Source: a virus
Virus record (IMG/VR): IMGVR_UViG_3300020178_001420
Span: 1-56,004 of that record
DNA length: 56,004 nt
Strand: one strand, 5' to 3'
How positions within the stretch are numbered: position 1 is the stretch's first letter; each line of letters opens with the position of its first letter. Positions 37,438 through 46,288 of this stretch are shown here, piece after piece. Position numbers and translations under genes: made by a program. Under the pieces are notes generated by a model that was not told the origin of the DNA, did not search any database, and saw nothing but the letters and a program-made list of their open reading frames with translations.

Positions 37438-40400
37438 TTAATTAAAAGAATAAAATTCTAAGTCTTTCTGATCAGAAAATACAGCAACCCTTGTTCCTAT
37501 AAAATCATTTATATCATAAGTTGGTTCTCCAGGACATCTCTCCCCCCAACTAGGTAGTGTGGTAAACTTTGCGTTATTTGAAAAATCTTGAGGAGCTTGA
37601 CTTATGTGAGAAACGCACCAATTTGCAAAATCTACATAAGTATTGTCTAGAGAGGTACAATTAATAAACATCCTATCAAACGATGTGGTTACTTTATAAT
37701 CCGCAACAAGTTCAGGTATAAGTAATTTTACCAGTGCAGTGCAGCCTTCAAACATTCCAGACATACTAGTAGCGGATGATCCAGCAACATTAGAGAGATC
37801 AATCGTGTTTAATGAAGATGCATTTCTAAACATATTTTCAAAACTATTGATAAGATTATTGTTCCATTGAGATAAATCAATTGATTTTAATGCTACACAA
37901 CCATCAAACATTCCTGATATAGCCACTATTGATTCCGCATTCCAATGATTAATATCCAAGCTTGATAAAGAAGAACAATCCTTGAACATATTACTTGTAT
38001 TCGCTAAAGATGATGTATTCCAATCAGGAGACAGAAATTCGCTTAAATCAGTACAGCCAGAAAACATTGACTCCATAGTAACGACCTTAGAAACATTTAA
38101 TCCCGATAAATCTAATGAAGATATTTGAGTGCAATTCTTAAACATTTCTTTAAATGATGTGATTTTTGAATAATCAACCTCAAAGCCGCTTATTGCAGCA
38201 TTGCTCATGTTTGCAAATGCGCCCTCCATTGATGTGAAAGAATCCCCCTTCAATGTTATTGATTCTACTAGACTTGCACTAGTTTTTAATTCATTGTTTT
38301 CTGTATCAACAGCTCCGAAGTGAGTAATGTCCCCAAGAATTTTAACTGTTTGATTTGTATTTTCTGAAAAATTGATCGTAATATTACCCTGGTCTGCGGT
38401 TGTATATTCTTCAAATGTTTGCTCAAATTCTACCCTCACTCCATCTACACCTATACCAGCAAGAGGTAAAACTACTGAATTCGTTGATCCATAAGATATC
38501 TCTATTATTGATTTTGGCTCTGAAATTGTATTCGAACAGTCAATAAAACTTTCCAATGGTTTTTCTGCAATAATCACATTTCCATTTTCTTTCCAGTCGG
38601 CTTCAGTTTCATATTGTTTTACATCAACATCCCTCCACCTTCCAGTAAAACCAGTCCCTTTTGTTAGATTTATTTGTGACTTGATAGCTTCCGTATCTTG
38701 AAGTAAAATTGTTAAATCACACTCGTTTGTTAGCCACGGGCAGTCTCTAAAAATTTCATTAAATTCAACGAGGTTTCTAAAAAATCTTAATCTTTGTATT
38801 ATGCCAGAGCAGCTTTCTTGTTGGGTGTTAGCAAATGCTCTATTAGCTTTTTTCACAGAATCATTAATCCAATTCCATGACCCTATCCCTCTATGATGGT
38901 TTGAGCCCTCAAACATTCCAGAAATATCTTCTAATACTGAGGTTTGGCCTGGATATTTATCCGCGATAAACCAGAAGTGGCTCACCAACTTACTTTGATC
39001 GAAAACCGTGTTCTTAAACATGTTTTTCGCAGATATCAACTTCGGGAATAGCCAGTTCCTCGTTCTACCTGAATAATTAGCTCCTTGAAACATGCCTTCA
39101 GCATTCTCTAAATTAGGAAACGGGCTGAATCCCATTACATCTTGAGTTAAGTTAGTGTTTTCAAACATGTAACTAGTGTTTTTAGCTGAACTTAAATCTA
39201 AAAGAGTACCAGTATCAAATTTTGAATTGGCGAACATGTAAGAAAAGTCTTCCCCAATATGATTGCCTTTTTTTAACCAATCTATTACAAATACTCCTGT
39301 TGTGTTTTCAAAAAATCTACTAAAGTTTTTACATTTTGGAAATCTCCAATTTCTTATTCCTGGAGTACTAGCAACTAAGTTATCTTTATAAAACCCTTCG
39401 CATGTTAAAACATTTTCGAAAGCTTGGGAAACATAAGGCATGGAGCCTTTTGAATTTTCAAATAGATATGAAACATCCTCAAAGGGGCTTAAATCCCAAA
39501 CGCTAACACCTGGTAAATAAGTATTTTTCAATTCTGCAAACATCCCAGAGATATTAGTAACTGAGTGCCCTGATGGAAACCATTGACTTATTACACCAGC
39601 AAAATTACTTCCTCTAAAAAAATCTTTTAAAGAAGTCGCTTCGTGTAGTTTGCACATAACCCACATCCAGTTAGCATTTTGAATAAACCCTGTAGAATCC
39701 TTAAAAAATCCTTCAAAATTAACGTTCGAAGCTTCAGATGTTACTGAAAATATTTGATTAAAATTATTTGTCTCAGCGAAAAAGTAAGAAAAATCTGTTG
39801 CAGCTGGAGCTTTCAAAAAAATAGATTCAGTTCTAGAGCTTCCTTGATAAAAACCTTGCAAAGAAGTCACATTAGGTATTACCCAGGCATTTATAGGGCC
39901 TTCGTATATTTGTTTATCTTGAAAAACTCTTTTTGCAGATATGCACTTTAGAAGATTGAGTCCGTTTAGTTTTCCGCTCCATGCACAATTAGGGCCAGAA
40001 AACATTCCGTCTATGATTTCAGCCGCACTTGTATTTAAATAATCGCCTACAAATGCACTGTTTTTAAAACAGTTTGTCCAATCTTTAACCTTAGAAGTAC
40101 TCCAGAAAAAAGTCCCATTCCATAGTGAATTTTCGAAAGTGGATTCTAGTTTAGTGCAATTATCTGATGCTTCTACCAAACTGCTAAAATTAGCAGGATT
40201 TGTTGTAAATTTTGTATCTGCAAAAGTTCTAACAAAATGCATTTCACCCCCATTAGTAACATTTTGTATCTTAGACGCTGGATTCAAAGATTTAATCATT
40301 GTAACTGGGCCTTGTTTTTTAGGCAAAGTCAAAGATGTTAAATTTACCATCCCAGCAAATTCTCCATATCCATGCAAAGCTGCGGGTCTCCAATCCCATA

Positions 40401-41229
40401 TTTTTATCAACTGGATATTTTCTGGAGTATCGCAAAAACTTCTGTCATATTCAGCGGCAAGAGTCATAATTCTTTCACCTACAAAGTTTCCGTCGCCTAA
40501 ACCTCCACTGATTCTTATATCTCTTTCAGCAGGCGAGTCAAAAAACATTTTTACTCTAGCACAGCCTTCTTCAACTTCAATATTGCCGCCCATAGATCCG
40601 TGGTTCCCGCATTTATACCACAACTCCGAAGGCGTTTCCTTAACAGCTTGTAGTCTTGTATATGCTCCGAAAGACCCTGGGGATGAAGACCCGTATGTAA
40701 CTCCGTTTGAGTAATCTGGACCGTCATTTGTGGTGGAAAACTTTAAATAGTGGCTTTGATTACTCTTATCTTCTTGTTTAAATGTGTAGTAGTTTCCTAT
40801 TTGTATTTCAATTCTGTTTTTTATAACTACGCCGCCTATGAATTCGTCTTTGTTATAATCAACCTCTATATCTTCAGTATCTTCCATGGAAAGTTGAAGT
40901 GTGATTTTCTTCACACCTCTGTCGGTTATTCCTTCCGCAACTGAAACTACAGTTGATCCTGATATTTGATCTCCAGCCCTAATTTTTGAAACTGGATATT
41001 GATTCCATTCAAATGTATACTCTTTAGACGGGTTTACTTTGACATCAATTTCATAAGCTATATATGCTATTTCTGAAATCTTCCCTTTAGAGAAAAAATC
41101 TTCATGGTAATCTGTATCTGCCCCATGCTGTACAACAAAACCGAAGCTTTGCTTATTTAAATAGCTTGGTTTCCCAAATGATATTTGAGTCTCTTTTGTA
41201 TTTACTGTTTTTAAGTCTATAAGTCCCAT
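37438..41229 (-). CDS. Large virion adhesin with cupredoxin domain and BspA-type repeats
   Basis: The protein has 1263 residues. Residues about 145-220 form a cupredoxin-like domain: H160 in SHYLKFST, and C207, H210 and M213 in a YKCGNHGSMGG segment. This gives the type-1 copper order His...Cys-X2-His-X2-Met with the amicyanin spacing. Residues about 270-870 contain many loosely repeated units ending in MFxNxxF-like segments. A second repeat block near residues 1035-1195 is clear BspA/DUF285 repeat (26-residue surface-protein leucine-rich-like): FKEMFKNCTQISSLDLSGL, then SMFSGCTDL and so on. The C-terminus is a short strand. No signal peptide is seen, so it is a virion rather than exported protein. 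Placed between the sulfotransferase and portal genes, it is probably a fibre or decoration adhesin. The ATG at 41229 has no SD; a GTGTAATATAT element ends 5 nt upstream. Confidence 0.82.
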   Translation of the reverse strand: MGLIDLKTVNTKETQISFGKPSYLNKQSFGFVVQHGADTDYHEDFFSKGKISEIAYIAYEIDVKVNPSKEYTFEWNQYPVSKIRAGDQISGSTVVSVAEGITDRGVKKITLQLSMEDTEDIEVDYNKDEFIGGVVIKNRIEIQIGNYYTFKQEDKSNQSHYLKFSTTNDGPDYSNGVTYGSSSPGSFGAYTRLQAVKETPSELWYKCGNHGSMGGNIEVEEGCARVKMFFDSPAERDIRISGGLGDGNFVGERIMTLAAEYDRSFCDTPENIQLIKIWDWRPAALHGYGEFAGMVNLTSLTLPKKQGPVTMIKSLNPASKIQNVTNGGEMHFVRTFADTKFTTNPANFSSLVEASDNCTKLESTFENSLWNGTFFWSTSKVKDWTNCFKNSAFVGDYLNTSAAEIIDGMFSGPNCAWSGKLNGLNLLKCISAKRVFQDKQIYEGPINAWVIPNVTSLQGFYQGSSRTESIFLKAPAATDFSYFFAETNNFNQIFSVTSEASNVNFEGFFKDSTGFIQNANWMWVMCKLHEATSLKDFFRGSNFAGVISQWFPSGHSVTNISGMFAELKNTYLPGVSVWDLSPFEDVSYLFENSKGSMPYVSQAFENVLTCEGFYKDNLVASTPGIRNWRFPKCKNFSRFFENTTGVFVIDWLKKGNHIGEDFSYMFANSKFDTGTLLDLSSAKNTSYMFENTNLTQDVMGFSPFPNLENAEGMFQGANYSGRTRNWLFPKLISAKNMFKNTVFDQSKLVSHFWFIADKYPGQTSVLEDISGMFEGSNHHRGIGSWNWINDSVKKANRAFANTQQESCSGIIQRLRFFRNLVEFNEIFRDCPWLTNECDLTILLQDTEAIKSQINLTKGTGFTGRWRDVDVKQYETEADWKENGNVIIAEKPLESFIDCSNTISEPKSIIEISYGSTNSVVLPLAGIGVDGVRVEFEQTFEEYTTADQGNITINFSENTNQTVKILGDITHFGAVDTENNELKTSASLVESITLKGDSFTSMEGAFANMSNAAISGFEVDYSKITSFKEMFKNCTQISSLDLSGLNVSKVVTMESMFSGCTDLSEFLSPDWNTSSLANTSNMFKDCSSLSSLDINHWNAESIVAISGMFDGCVALKSIDLSQWNNNLINSFENMFRNASSLNTIDLSNVAGSSATSMSGMFEGCTALVKLLIPELVADYKVTTSFDRMFINCTSLDNTYVDFANWCVSHISQAPQDFSNNAKFTTLPSWGERCPGEPTYDINDFIGTRVAVFSDQKDLEFYSFN

Positions 41230-41234
41230 TTAAG

Positions 41235-41245
41235 ATATATTACAC
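41235..41245 (-). promoter_or_regulatory. Candidate late promoter element (GTGTAATATAT)
   Basis: On the minus strand GTGTAATATAT ends 5 nt before the ATG of the adhesin gene. This gene has no SD and starts 24 nt after the stop of the upstream sulfotransferase gene. It is one of the two best matches to the shared pattern. Confidence 0.45.
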
Positions 41246-41253
41246 GCAAAAAA

Positions 41254-41862
41254 CTAAAATACATAAGAAAACATAGCTATGGATTCTGACCCGATTTCTT
41301 CTACCATACTTCTTGTTTCATCATTATACATTTTTTTATAATCTTTATCATTTCTGCCCGTTTTATGATCGTGATTGACTATTTCATAATTCTCTAAACC
41401 TATTTTTGAGCATACATATTTCAAACCTTCGTTATATTTCTCTTGCCTTATAACAAAGTCAACACAATAATCTCCGTTATAAAATAAATATGGTTTTATT
41501 TCCAAAGGTTTTCTGCATCCATTTTTAATAAAAGAACGGTGGTGAAATTTCACATACTCTTCAAATGTTGAAATGTTTTTTTTCTTGTAGAAATCTACAT
41601 ATTTTATATCGAAGAAAAACCTTGAAACCATTCGGTCCCATGGGTTTCTGACTACAGAGAATTTAAACGCTTTTTCTATATCCATCCCTGATTGTTTTGC
41701 TTGATCAGCTATGTCATTTAAAGGTTTATGTAGAAGACTTCTATGTATTTTAAAAAGCTCGGTCTCTTTATTTAATTTCCATAATCCTAATGCTATTGCC
41801 ACACTCGATCCAGCGCATTTTTGAGGATGTGTAAATATGTAATTTTGTTCTATATTATACAT
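41254..41862 (-). CDS. Sulfotransferase
   Basis: A 202-residue protein with both PAPS-binding motifs of the sulfotransferase superfamily: a 5'-phosphosulfate loop at residues 12-20 (HPQKCAGSS) and a 3'-phosphate motif at 72-77 (RNPWDR) followed by a helix with MVSRFFFDI. These are the features of small, soluble carbohydrate-type sulfotransferases (Sulfotransfer_2 group). It would transfer sulfate from PAPS to a sugar or other hydroxyl. No membrane segment is seen. Its start is 5 nt after the stop of the upstream glycosyltransferase/sulfotransferase gene, so the two form one unit. The acceptor is unknown. Confidence 0.88.
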   Translation of the reverse strand: MYNIEQNYIFTHPQKCAGSSVAIALGLWKLNKETELFKIHRSLLHKPLNDIADQAKQSGMDIEKAFKFSVVRNPWDRMVSRFFFDIKYVDFYKKKNISTFEEYVKFHHRSFIKNGCRKPLEIKPYLFYNGDYCVDFVIRQEKYNEGLKYVCSKIGLENYEIVNHDHKTGRNDKDYKKMYNDETRSMVEEIGSESIAMFSYVF

Positions 41863-41867
41863 TTTGA

Positions 41868-44402
41868 TTATTGAGTTACTATATTATTAAATAAAGTTTC
41901 GTATTTTACTCTTTCTTGGAATATTTTTTGAATTTCTGGGTCTATGCTTTCTAATTCTATTTTTTCGTATTTATTTATGTTATCTACTTCTACAATCAAA
42001 TCAGATTCTGCAACCTTTATATTATAACATTCTTCTAGGACATGTGCAATTACCTCATTACTGTATTTAACATATTTACACAAGAATTTATTCTTCTTCA
42101 TCCAATCTATAGCTTTAAAATAATGATCATCCGCTATAGGTTGTGAATTTGGAATTTTCGCAAGCTGTCTTATCGTCCAGCTATCTTCAAGCATTTCTGA
42201 ACTTAAATAAGCTTCAATATTTTTAAACTTATTTTCGAAGTTAGTGGATTCATGATTAGACTTTTGTGAATTCAAATAATGAAACATCGATTGCGTGCGC
42301 GACCAAGCATCCCTAACTAACATAAAATTTAATGGATAAGAATTGCTCTGTTTTAAAATTTCCCAAACTTCTTCAAATTGATCTACTGCATTTGATTTAA
42401 AACTAGACTCTACTGTTACTGCTAAAATAATCATCTTTTTCTCATTAAGATACTTAACAATAGTGTCTAATGTGGTTTTTCTTGACCGAGGGGCAGGTTC
42501 CCTTTTGTTCTGTTTTATTTTTTTGTCTTTTTTCCAAGATTCATCATAGAAAAATCCAAATATTATAAGGCCTTGCCTTTTTTCTTCATCAATACTTAAC
42601 CTTTGAACATTGCAACCTTTGTCTCCACCAAATATCCTAACAAAATACCTAGTCATTGTTCCTATTAAGAATGTTCCAGCATTTTTAGGTATATGAAATA
42701 GTATTGGAACTTTTCTGTTAACAGAAGTTTTATTCGAAGAGAAATCTTTTGAGAAGTTCATATAAATACAGTCGTAAAATTTTGCTTGATGCTTGAATTC
42801 ATTATATTTCCTTGTAGATCTATTTATCGTATTTATTAAATAAGTTTTGTCTTGAAAATTTATTTCAGGTCTATTTGTTTTTTCGATATTCAGGTAACTG
42901 GAAAAAACATTATCCATTACTTGATCTACACATTCTATTCTAAAAAAATTAAATTTACTCAAAATACAGCATAAGTGGTCGAACTGGTCCCTAGAAGGAT
43001 AAGATATTCCGATCAATTTCTTTATTAAAAAATTGAAATCATCTGTTGATCTTATATATTCACTAAACTTTTGAGTTCTTAAATTCTTGTCCTGTATTTC
43101 TCCTCCAAAATTAGTTTTTTCATAATTTAAAAACATGGAAGATATGAAATTCTCTGAATTAGACATGAAAGAATATAAAAAGATATCACTTTTAATTTCA
43201 GACCTTAATATATGAAAGTTTAGAAATGTCTGAGTCTCAAAGTCGGACGAGTATCTAGCATCAATAATTACAGATAAAACATTAATAGATCCATCTGCTA
43301 TTAGCTTTTTTAAATTAAAAATTTTACATATAAATACATTGCCCTCTTTGTCTTCAAAAAATTCTTTTGGGTAGTTGTCAAATGAAGAGTATTTAAAACC
43401 TTGGACTATTATTTTCCCGCCCATGGGGGACAACACCTTTATTTTCACAAAACTATCTTTATAATCTTCCCGTAAGTTAATATCCAATTTTTTTATAACA
43501 TAATCGGATGCTCCTTTTGCATTGCAAAAAAATACAGGAGTTTTTTCTAAAGATCCATGGTTGTCAAAAAGAGCTGGGTTTATAATTTTGTTTATTTTTT
43601 GTCTTTTTTGATGTACTACTATAGCATTTTTGTGCTCTGTTTTAATCTCCTCCTTAGATATTTTATAGTCTCGCGGGTCACTTAAATTTATAATCAATTC
43701 TGTGTCTATTAAATCGTATTTTTTTCCAACTTTTTTGTTGAATAAAAAATTAGATATATCAAAATTCATATAACCAGATTCTTCTAAATTCTCTTCGATG
43801 TATTTCTGCCCTCCCAGCAAAAGATCTTTTAGTCTTTTACTATTTTTATACAAGGCTACTCCGTTTATATGTTCTCTGAATTTTGATTCTAAATGACATT
43901 TTTGCCTGCCTTTATATATGCTTCCAGCTATCTCAAATTTTTTTGTCTTTATATATTTTAAAAACAAGTCGAACCACAAGTCTTCAAGGCAGAAAGTATC
44001 AGCTTCTAACATTAAGAAATTTTCGTATTTCGCTGGCATTTCCATCATTTTGAACATGCTTTGATAGAATAATTCGTTAGCTCCTGCGGTATACCCTAAT
44101 TTTGGGATTGTTTTTGGTTTGGGGGATTTGGACCAAGGATACCAGAAAACATCATCTTTTTCGCTAAGGTTTAAATTAATATATTCAGCGGCGTTTATGC
44201 TCGGGTTACCATTCAATTGTGAAATTAAATTTTCCAAACGAGTAATGTTTGAAACTTTATTAAAAAATAGAAATAAATCAAAAGAGTAACGTTTTGAAGG
44301 CTTCCTTCCCATGAATTGATGTAGGCAATCCTCTAGCTCGCCACTTTCTAACTCTCTTTCAGTACAAACATAAAAAACAGATATTTTTTTTGTGTAAATC
44401 AT
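41868..44402 (-). CDS. Glycosyltransferase-like and sulfotransferase fusion protein (844 aa)
   Basis: The first half of residues 1-270 resembles a GT-A-type glycosyltransferase: an N-terminal Rossmann-like strand (KISVFYVCTERELES), an E133-A-D135 motif in a MLEADTF segment (DXD-like, residues 131-137) and a later HINGVALY segment. The middle (about 280-560) is beta-rich, then helical and unassigned. The C-terminal region has a sulfotransferase PAPS 5' loop at 570-577 (HIPKNAGT) and a 3'-phosphate motif RDAWSR at 697-702, followed by a helix. The 844 residues thus may couple sugar transfer and sulfation in one chain. It is transcribed leftwards with the separate sulfotransferase. The sulfotransferase half is well supported, the glycosyltransferase half only moderately. 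Confidence 0.75.
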   Translation of the reverse strand: MIYTKKISVFYVCTERELESGELEDCLHQFMGRKPSKRYSFDLFLFFNKVSNITRLENLISQLNGNPSINAAEYINLNLSEKDDVFWYPWSKSPKPKTIPKLGYTAGANELFYQSMFKMMEMPAKYENFLMLEADTFCLEDLWFDLFLKYIKTKKFEIAGSIYKGRQKCHLESKFREHINGVALYKNSKRLKDLLLGGQKYIEENLEESGYMNFDISNFLFNKKVGKKYDLIDTELIINLSDPRDYKISKEEIKTEHKNAIVVHQKRQKINKIINPALFDNHGSLEKTPVFFCNAKGASDYVIKKLDINLREDYKDSFVKIKVLSPMGGKIIVQGFKYSSFDNYPKEFFEDKEGNVFICKIFNLKKLIADGSINVLSVIIDARYSSDFETQTFLNFHILRSEIKSDIFLYSFMSNSENFISSMFLNYEKTNFGGEIQDKNLRTQKFSEYIRSTDDFNFLIKKLIGISYPSRDQFDHLCCILSKFNFFRIECVDQVMDNVFSSYLNIEKTNRPEINFQDKTYLINTINRSTRKYNEFKHQAKFYDCIYMNFSKDFSSNKTSVNRKVPILFHIPKNAGTFLIGTMTRYFVRIFGGDKGCNVQRLSIDEEKRQGLIIFGFFYDESWKKDKKIKQNKREPAPRSRKTTLDTIVKYLNEKKMIILAVTVESSFKSNAVDQFEEVWEILKQSNSYPLNFMLVRDAWSRTQSMFHYLNSQKSNHESTNFENKFKNIEAYLSSEMLEDSWTIRQLAKIPNSQPIADDHYFKAIDWMKKNKFLCKYVKYSNEVIAHVLEECYNIKVAESDLIVEVDNINKYEKIELESIDPEIQKIFQERVKYETLFNNIVTQ

Positions 44403-44418
44403 TATGTTCTATAATTCG

Positions 44419-44430
44419 GTGTAATATATA
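44419..44430 (+). promoter_or_regulatory. Candidate promoter element (GTGTAATATATA) for the plus-strand operon
   Basis: GTGTAATATATA on the plus strand ends 22 nt before the ATG at 44453, in the 50-nt gap between divergent genes. It is identical to the element at 28218-28229. The minus-strand gene starting at 44402 reads this sequence in the other orientation, so which strand it serves is not certain. Confidence 0.35.
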
Positions 44431-44452
44431 CTGTGTATTCTACTTATTTTTA

Positions 44453-44716
44453 ATGAAATTTAAAGTGTTTATTTTGCTTTGTTTTGTTTTTTTTAATTCT
44501 TGCTCGTCTTTTAAAGAAAAAAACCTAAAAACAATTGATTTTATTGGAGTAAACATAGCTCCCGATAAACAGGCAAATTCAAGCCAGCCAATTAAACCTG
44601 AAAACTATAGTCGTCCGTTTATTGTTTTTTGTTCATTAGTAGCTTTTGTTGGTTTAATCAATCTTTTGACATCCGCCTCCCCTAAAGTGCTTAAAAGATT
44701 TCAAAATCAACTATAA
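44453..44716 (+). CDS. Small lipoprotein with a C-terminal membrane segment
   Basis: An 87-residue protein. Starting at ATG 44453 (MKFKVFILLCFVFF) gives a short basic N-terminus, a hydrophobic core and a Cys17 in NSC, a plausible but non-ideal lipobox. A second hydrophobic stretch at residues 55-73 follows a Pro-rich linker. An upstream in-frame ATG at 44390 would bury the signal behind a Cys-rich tail, so 44453 is preferred. A lysis-related spanin or a superinfection-exclusion lipoprotein are options, but no specific match is seen. Confidence 0.55.
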   Translation: MKFKVFILLCFVFFNSCSSFKEKNLKTIDFIGVNIAPDKQANSSQPIKPENYSRPFIVFCSLVAFVGLINLLTSASPKVLKRFQNQL

Positions 44717-44879
44717 TTAAAAAATTATTTTCTTTTTTTCTTACCATCTTAAACCCATTTAAATTCATGCGTAAACATAAGTCTGTAATGTATTTTTTAT
44801 TCAAAATAATTTTTATTTTTTTCCCTTCTACTTGAATTTCATCAGCATATTCTTTACATATATCTAAGGCTTTTTGCAT
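44691..44879 (-). CDS. Small protein of unknown function (62 aa), minus strand
   Basis: A 62-residue frame (MQKALDICKEYADEIQVEGK...) that fills the otherwise empty 44717-44873 stretch between two plus-strand genes. It overlaps the end of the lipoprotein gene by 26 nt. The translation looks protein-like, with a helix followed by a strand-helix-strand pattern (KIKIILNKKYITDLCLRM, then FLIIVDFEIF). No SD precedes the ATG. The alternative is that this stretch is non-coding. Start-to-start spacing with the divergent J-domain gene (ATG at 44892) is 12 nt. Confidence 0.4.
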   Translation of the reverse strand: MQKALDICKEYADEIQVEGKKIKIILNKKYITDLCLRMNLNGFKMVRKKENNFLIIVDFEIF

Positions 44880-44891
44880 ACAATCATTATT

Positions 44892-45527
44892 ATGATTAAC
44901 TTTTCAAATTTACACACTAAAAAATTTTACAAAAAAATTAGAAGGAATTGGAGGGAGTGTTTTTTAGAATACCAAGAAGTGGTGAAGATAGAATCAATAG
45001 CTCTCGTTGAATTTAACAAACATTTAATAAAGTATATGTCTGAAGCGGGAATGGATATCCCCCAACCTAAAACGGAAAACAAAAATGAGAGCCATAAAGA
45101 TCATAAAGACAAATTCGAAAAAGATGAAATAAAAAAAATTTTTAGAGAGGCTGCAAAACTTTCCCACCCCGACTTAGATCCGACTTCTAGCAACATGGAA
45201 TTATTTAAAGAATTAATTCAAGCAAAAAAAGAGAATCAGTTAAATAAATTTTTAGATATAGCCAAGCAAATTGATAATAATATAAAAAATACAAATAATA
45301 AAACACCGTTGGCTAAGACAAAAAAAAATAATACCGAAACGAATGAATCTATTTCATTAGGTAGCGTGGATCATCTAGAAAAAGAAGTTTCCGACTTAGA
45401 AACTAAAATTCAAAAAATCAAAAATAGCATTCATTGGACTTGGTATTATGCCTCAGATTCCTCAAGAATTAAAATCATTAAGAAATCGGCAAATTTTATA
45501 AATAATGAGCAAAATAAAAAAAAATAA
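44892..45527 (+). CDS. J-domain (DnaJ-like) protein
   Basis: The protein has 211 residues. A J domain is suggested by the HPD tripeptide at residues 92-94 (EAAKLSHPDLDP), preceded by a DEIKKIFREAAKLS helix. The following helices (ELFKELIQAKKENQLNKFLD) complete the pattern. The N-terminal 75 residues are helical and Lys-rich, and a coiled-coil region follows the J domain. A J protein stimulates DnaK ATPase, so this one may recruit host DnaK to virion assembly or replication. The ATG at 44892 is preferred to a TTG at 44874, because the latter overlaps the divergent gene. It overlaps the next gene by 23 nt. Confidence 0.72.
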   Translation: MINFSNLHTKKFYKKIRRNWRECFLEYQEVVKIESIALVEFNKHLIKYMSEAGMDIPQPKTENKNESHKDHKDKFEKDEIKKIFREAAKLSHPDLDPTSSNMELFKELIQAKKENQLNKFLDIAKQIDNNIKNTNNKTPLAKTKKNNTETNESISLGSVDHLEKEVSDLETKIQKIKNSIHWTWYYASDSSRIKIIKKSANFINNEQNKKK

Positions 45528-46236
45528 CACTACAAAAAGCCCCTTAATAGGAAATAAATTAGACGAGTTTCGGCTGCGTTCTTTTAAACTAACTGAGAAG
45601 CAAAAAACACTCCTTAGTTTATGCATGGACCCTGAAACTAAAATAATTTTTATTTCAGGACCTGCTGGTAGCTCTAAAACATACATGGCGATATACTCGG
45701 CCCTAAGAATAATGCAAGAATCTAGAGATATGGACTTGCTGTACATTAGAACTATTATAGAAAGTGCAGAAAGGGGTTTAGGGGCATTACCAGGAGATTT
45801 GCAAGAAAAATTTAATCCCTATATCATGCCTTTATTGGAAAAACTTGATGAAATAATACCCGCTGAAACCACATCAAAAAAAGAGCTGCTGCAAGATAAA
45901 AGAATCGATGCGATGCCCATAAATTTCTTAAGAGGAGCTAGCTGGAAAAACAAAATTGTAATTATGGATGAAGCTCAAAACGCAACAATAAAAGAGCTAA
46001 CAACTCTAGTTACAAGAATAGGGGAAAACACTAAGTTATTTATTTGCGGAGATTTGATGCAAAGTGATATAAATGGGAAAAGCGGATTTAATGAAATCAT
46101 TAAAATTTTTAATGATGAAGAGAGTTCAGATAAAGGCATCCATACTTTTAAGTTTAACACTTCAGACATTAAGAGAAGTGCAATATTAAAATTCATAATT
46201 AAAAAAATATCAGATCATGGAAGTAGTGAAAAATAA
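45505..46236 (+). CDS. PhoH-like P-loop ATPase
   Basis: The protein has 243 residues. The Walker A motif GPAGSSKT is at 52-59, the Walker B-like DEAQNA is at about 155-160 following KIVIM, and a TRIGENTKLFICGDLMQSDI segment is the PhoH family hallmark. PhoH-like ATPases are widespread in marine phages. The family function is linked to RNA or stress metabolism, and in phages it is not established. It starts inside the end of the J-domain gene (a 23-nt overlap), so both belong to one operon. The overall length is typical for phage PhoH, without an extra PIN domain. Confidence 0.9.
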   Translation: MSKIKKNNTTKSPLIGNKLDEFRLRSFKLTEKQKTLLSLCMDPETKIIFISGPAGSSKTYMAIYSALRIMQESRDMDLLYIRTIIESAERGLGALPGDLQEKFNPYIMPLLEKLDEIIPAETTSKKELLQDKRIDAMPINFLRGASWKNKIVIMDEAQNATIKELTTLVTRIGENTKLFICGDLMQSDINGKSGFNEIIKIFNDEESSDKGIHTFKFNTSDIKRSAILKFIIKKISDHGSSEK

Positions 46237-46288
46237 TTTATTAAAATAGATTTTTTTTAAATATTAAATAATATTATATTTAATACCA

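Noticed and set aside
40139-40714. A plus-strand 191-residue frame opposite the adhesin gene
   Set aside because: It overlaps the cupredoxin region of the minus-strand protein and has no recognisable protein features; the minus-strand frame contains the conserved copper-site residues.
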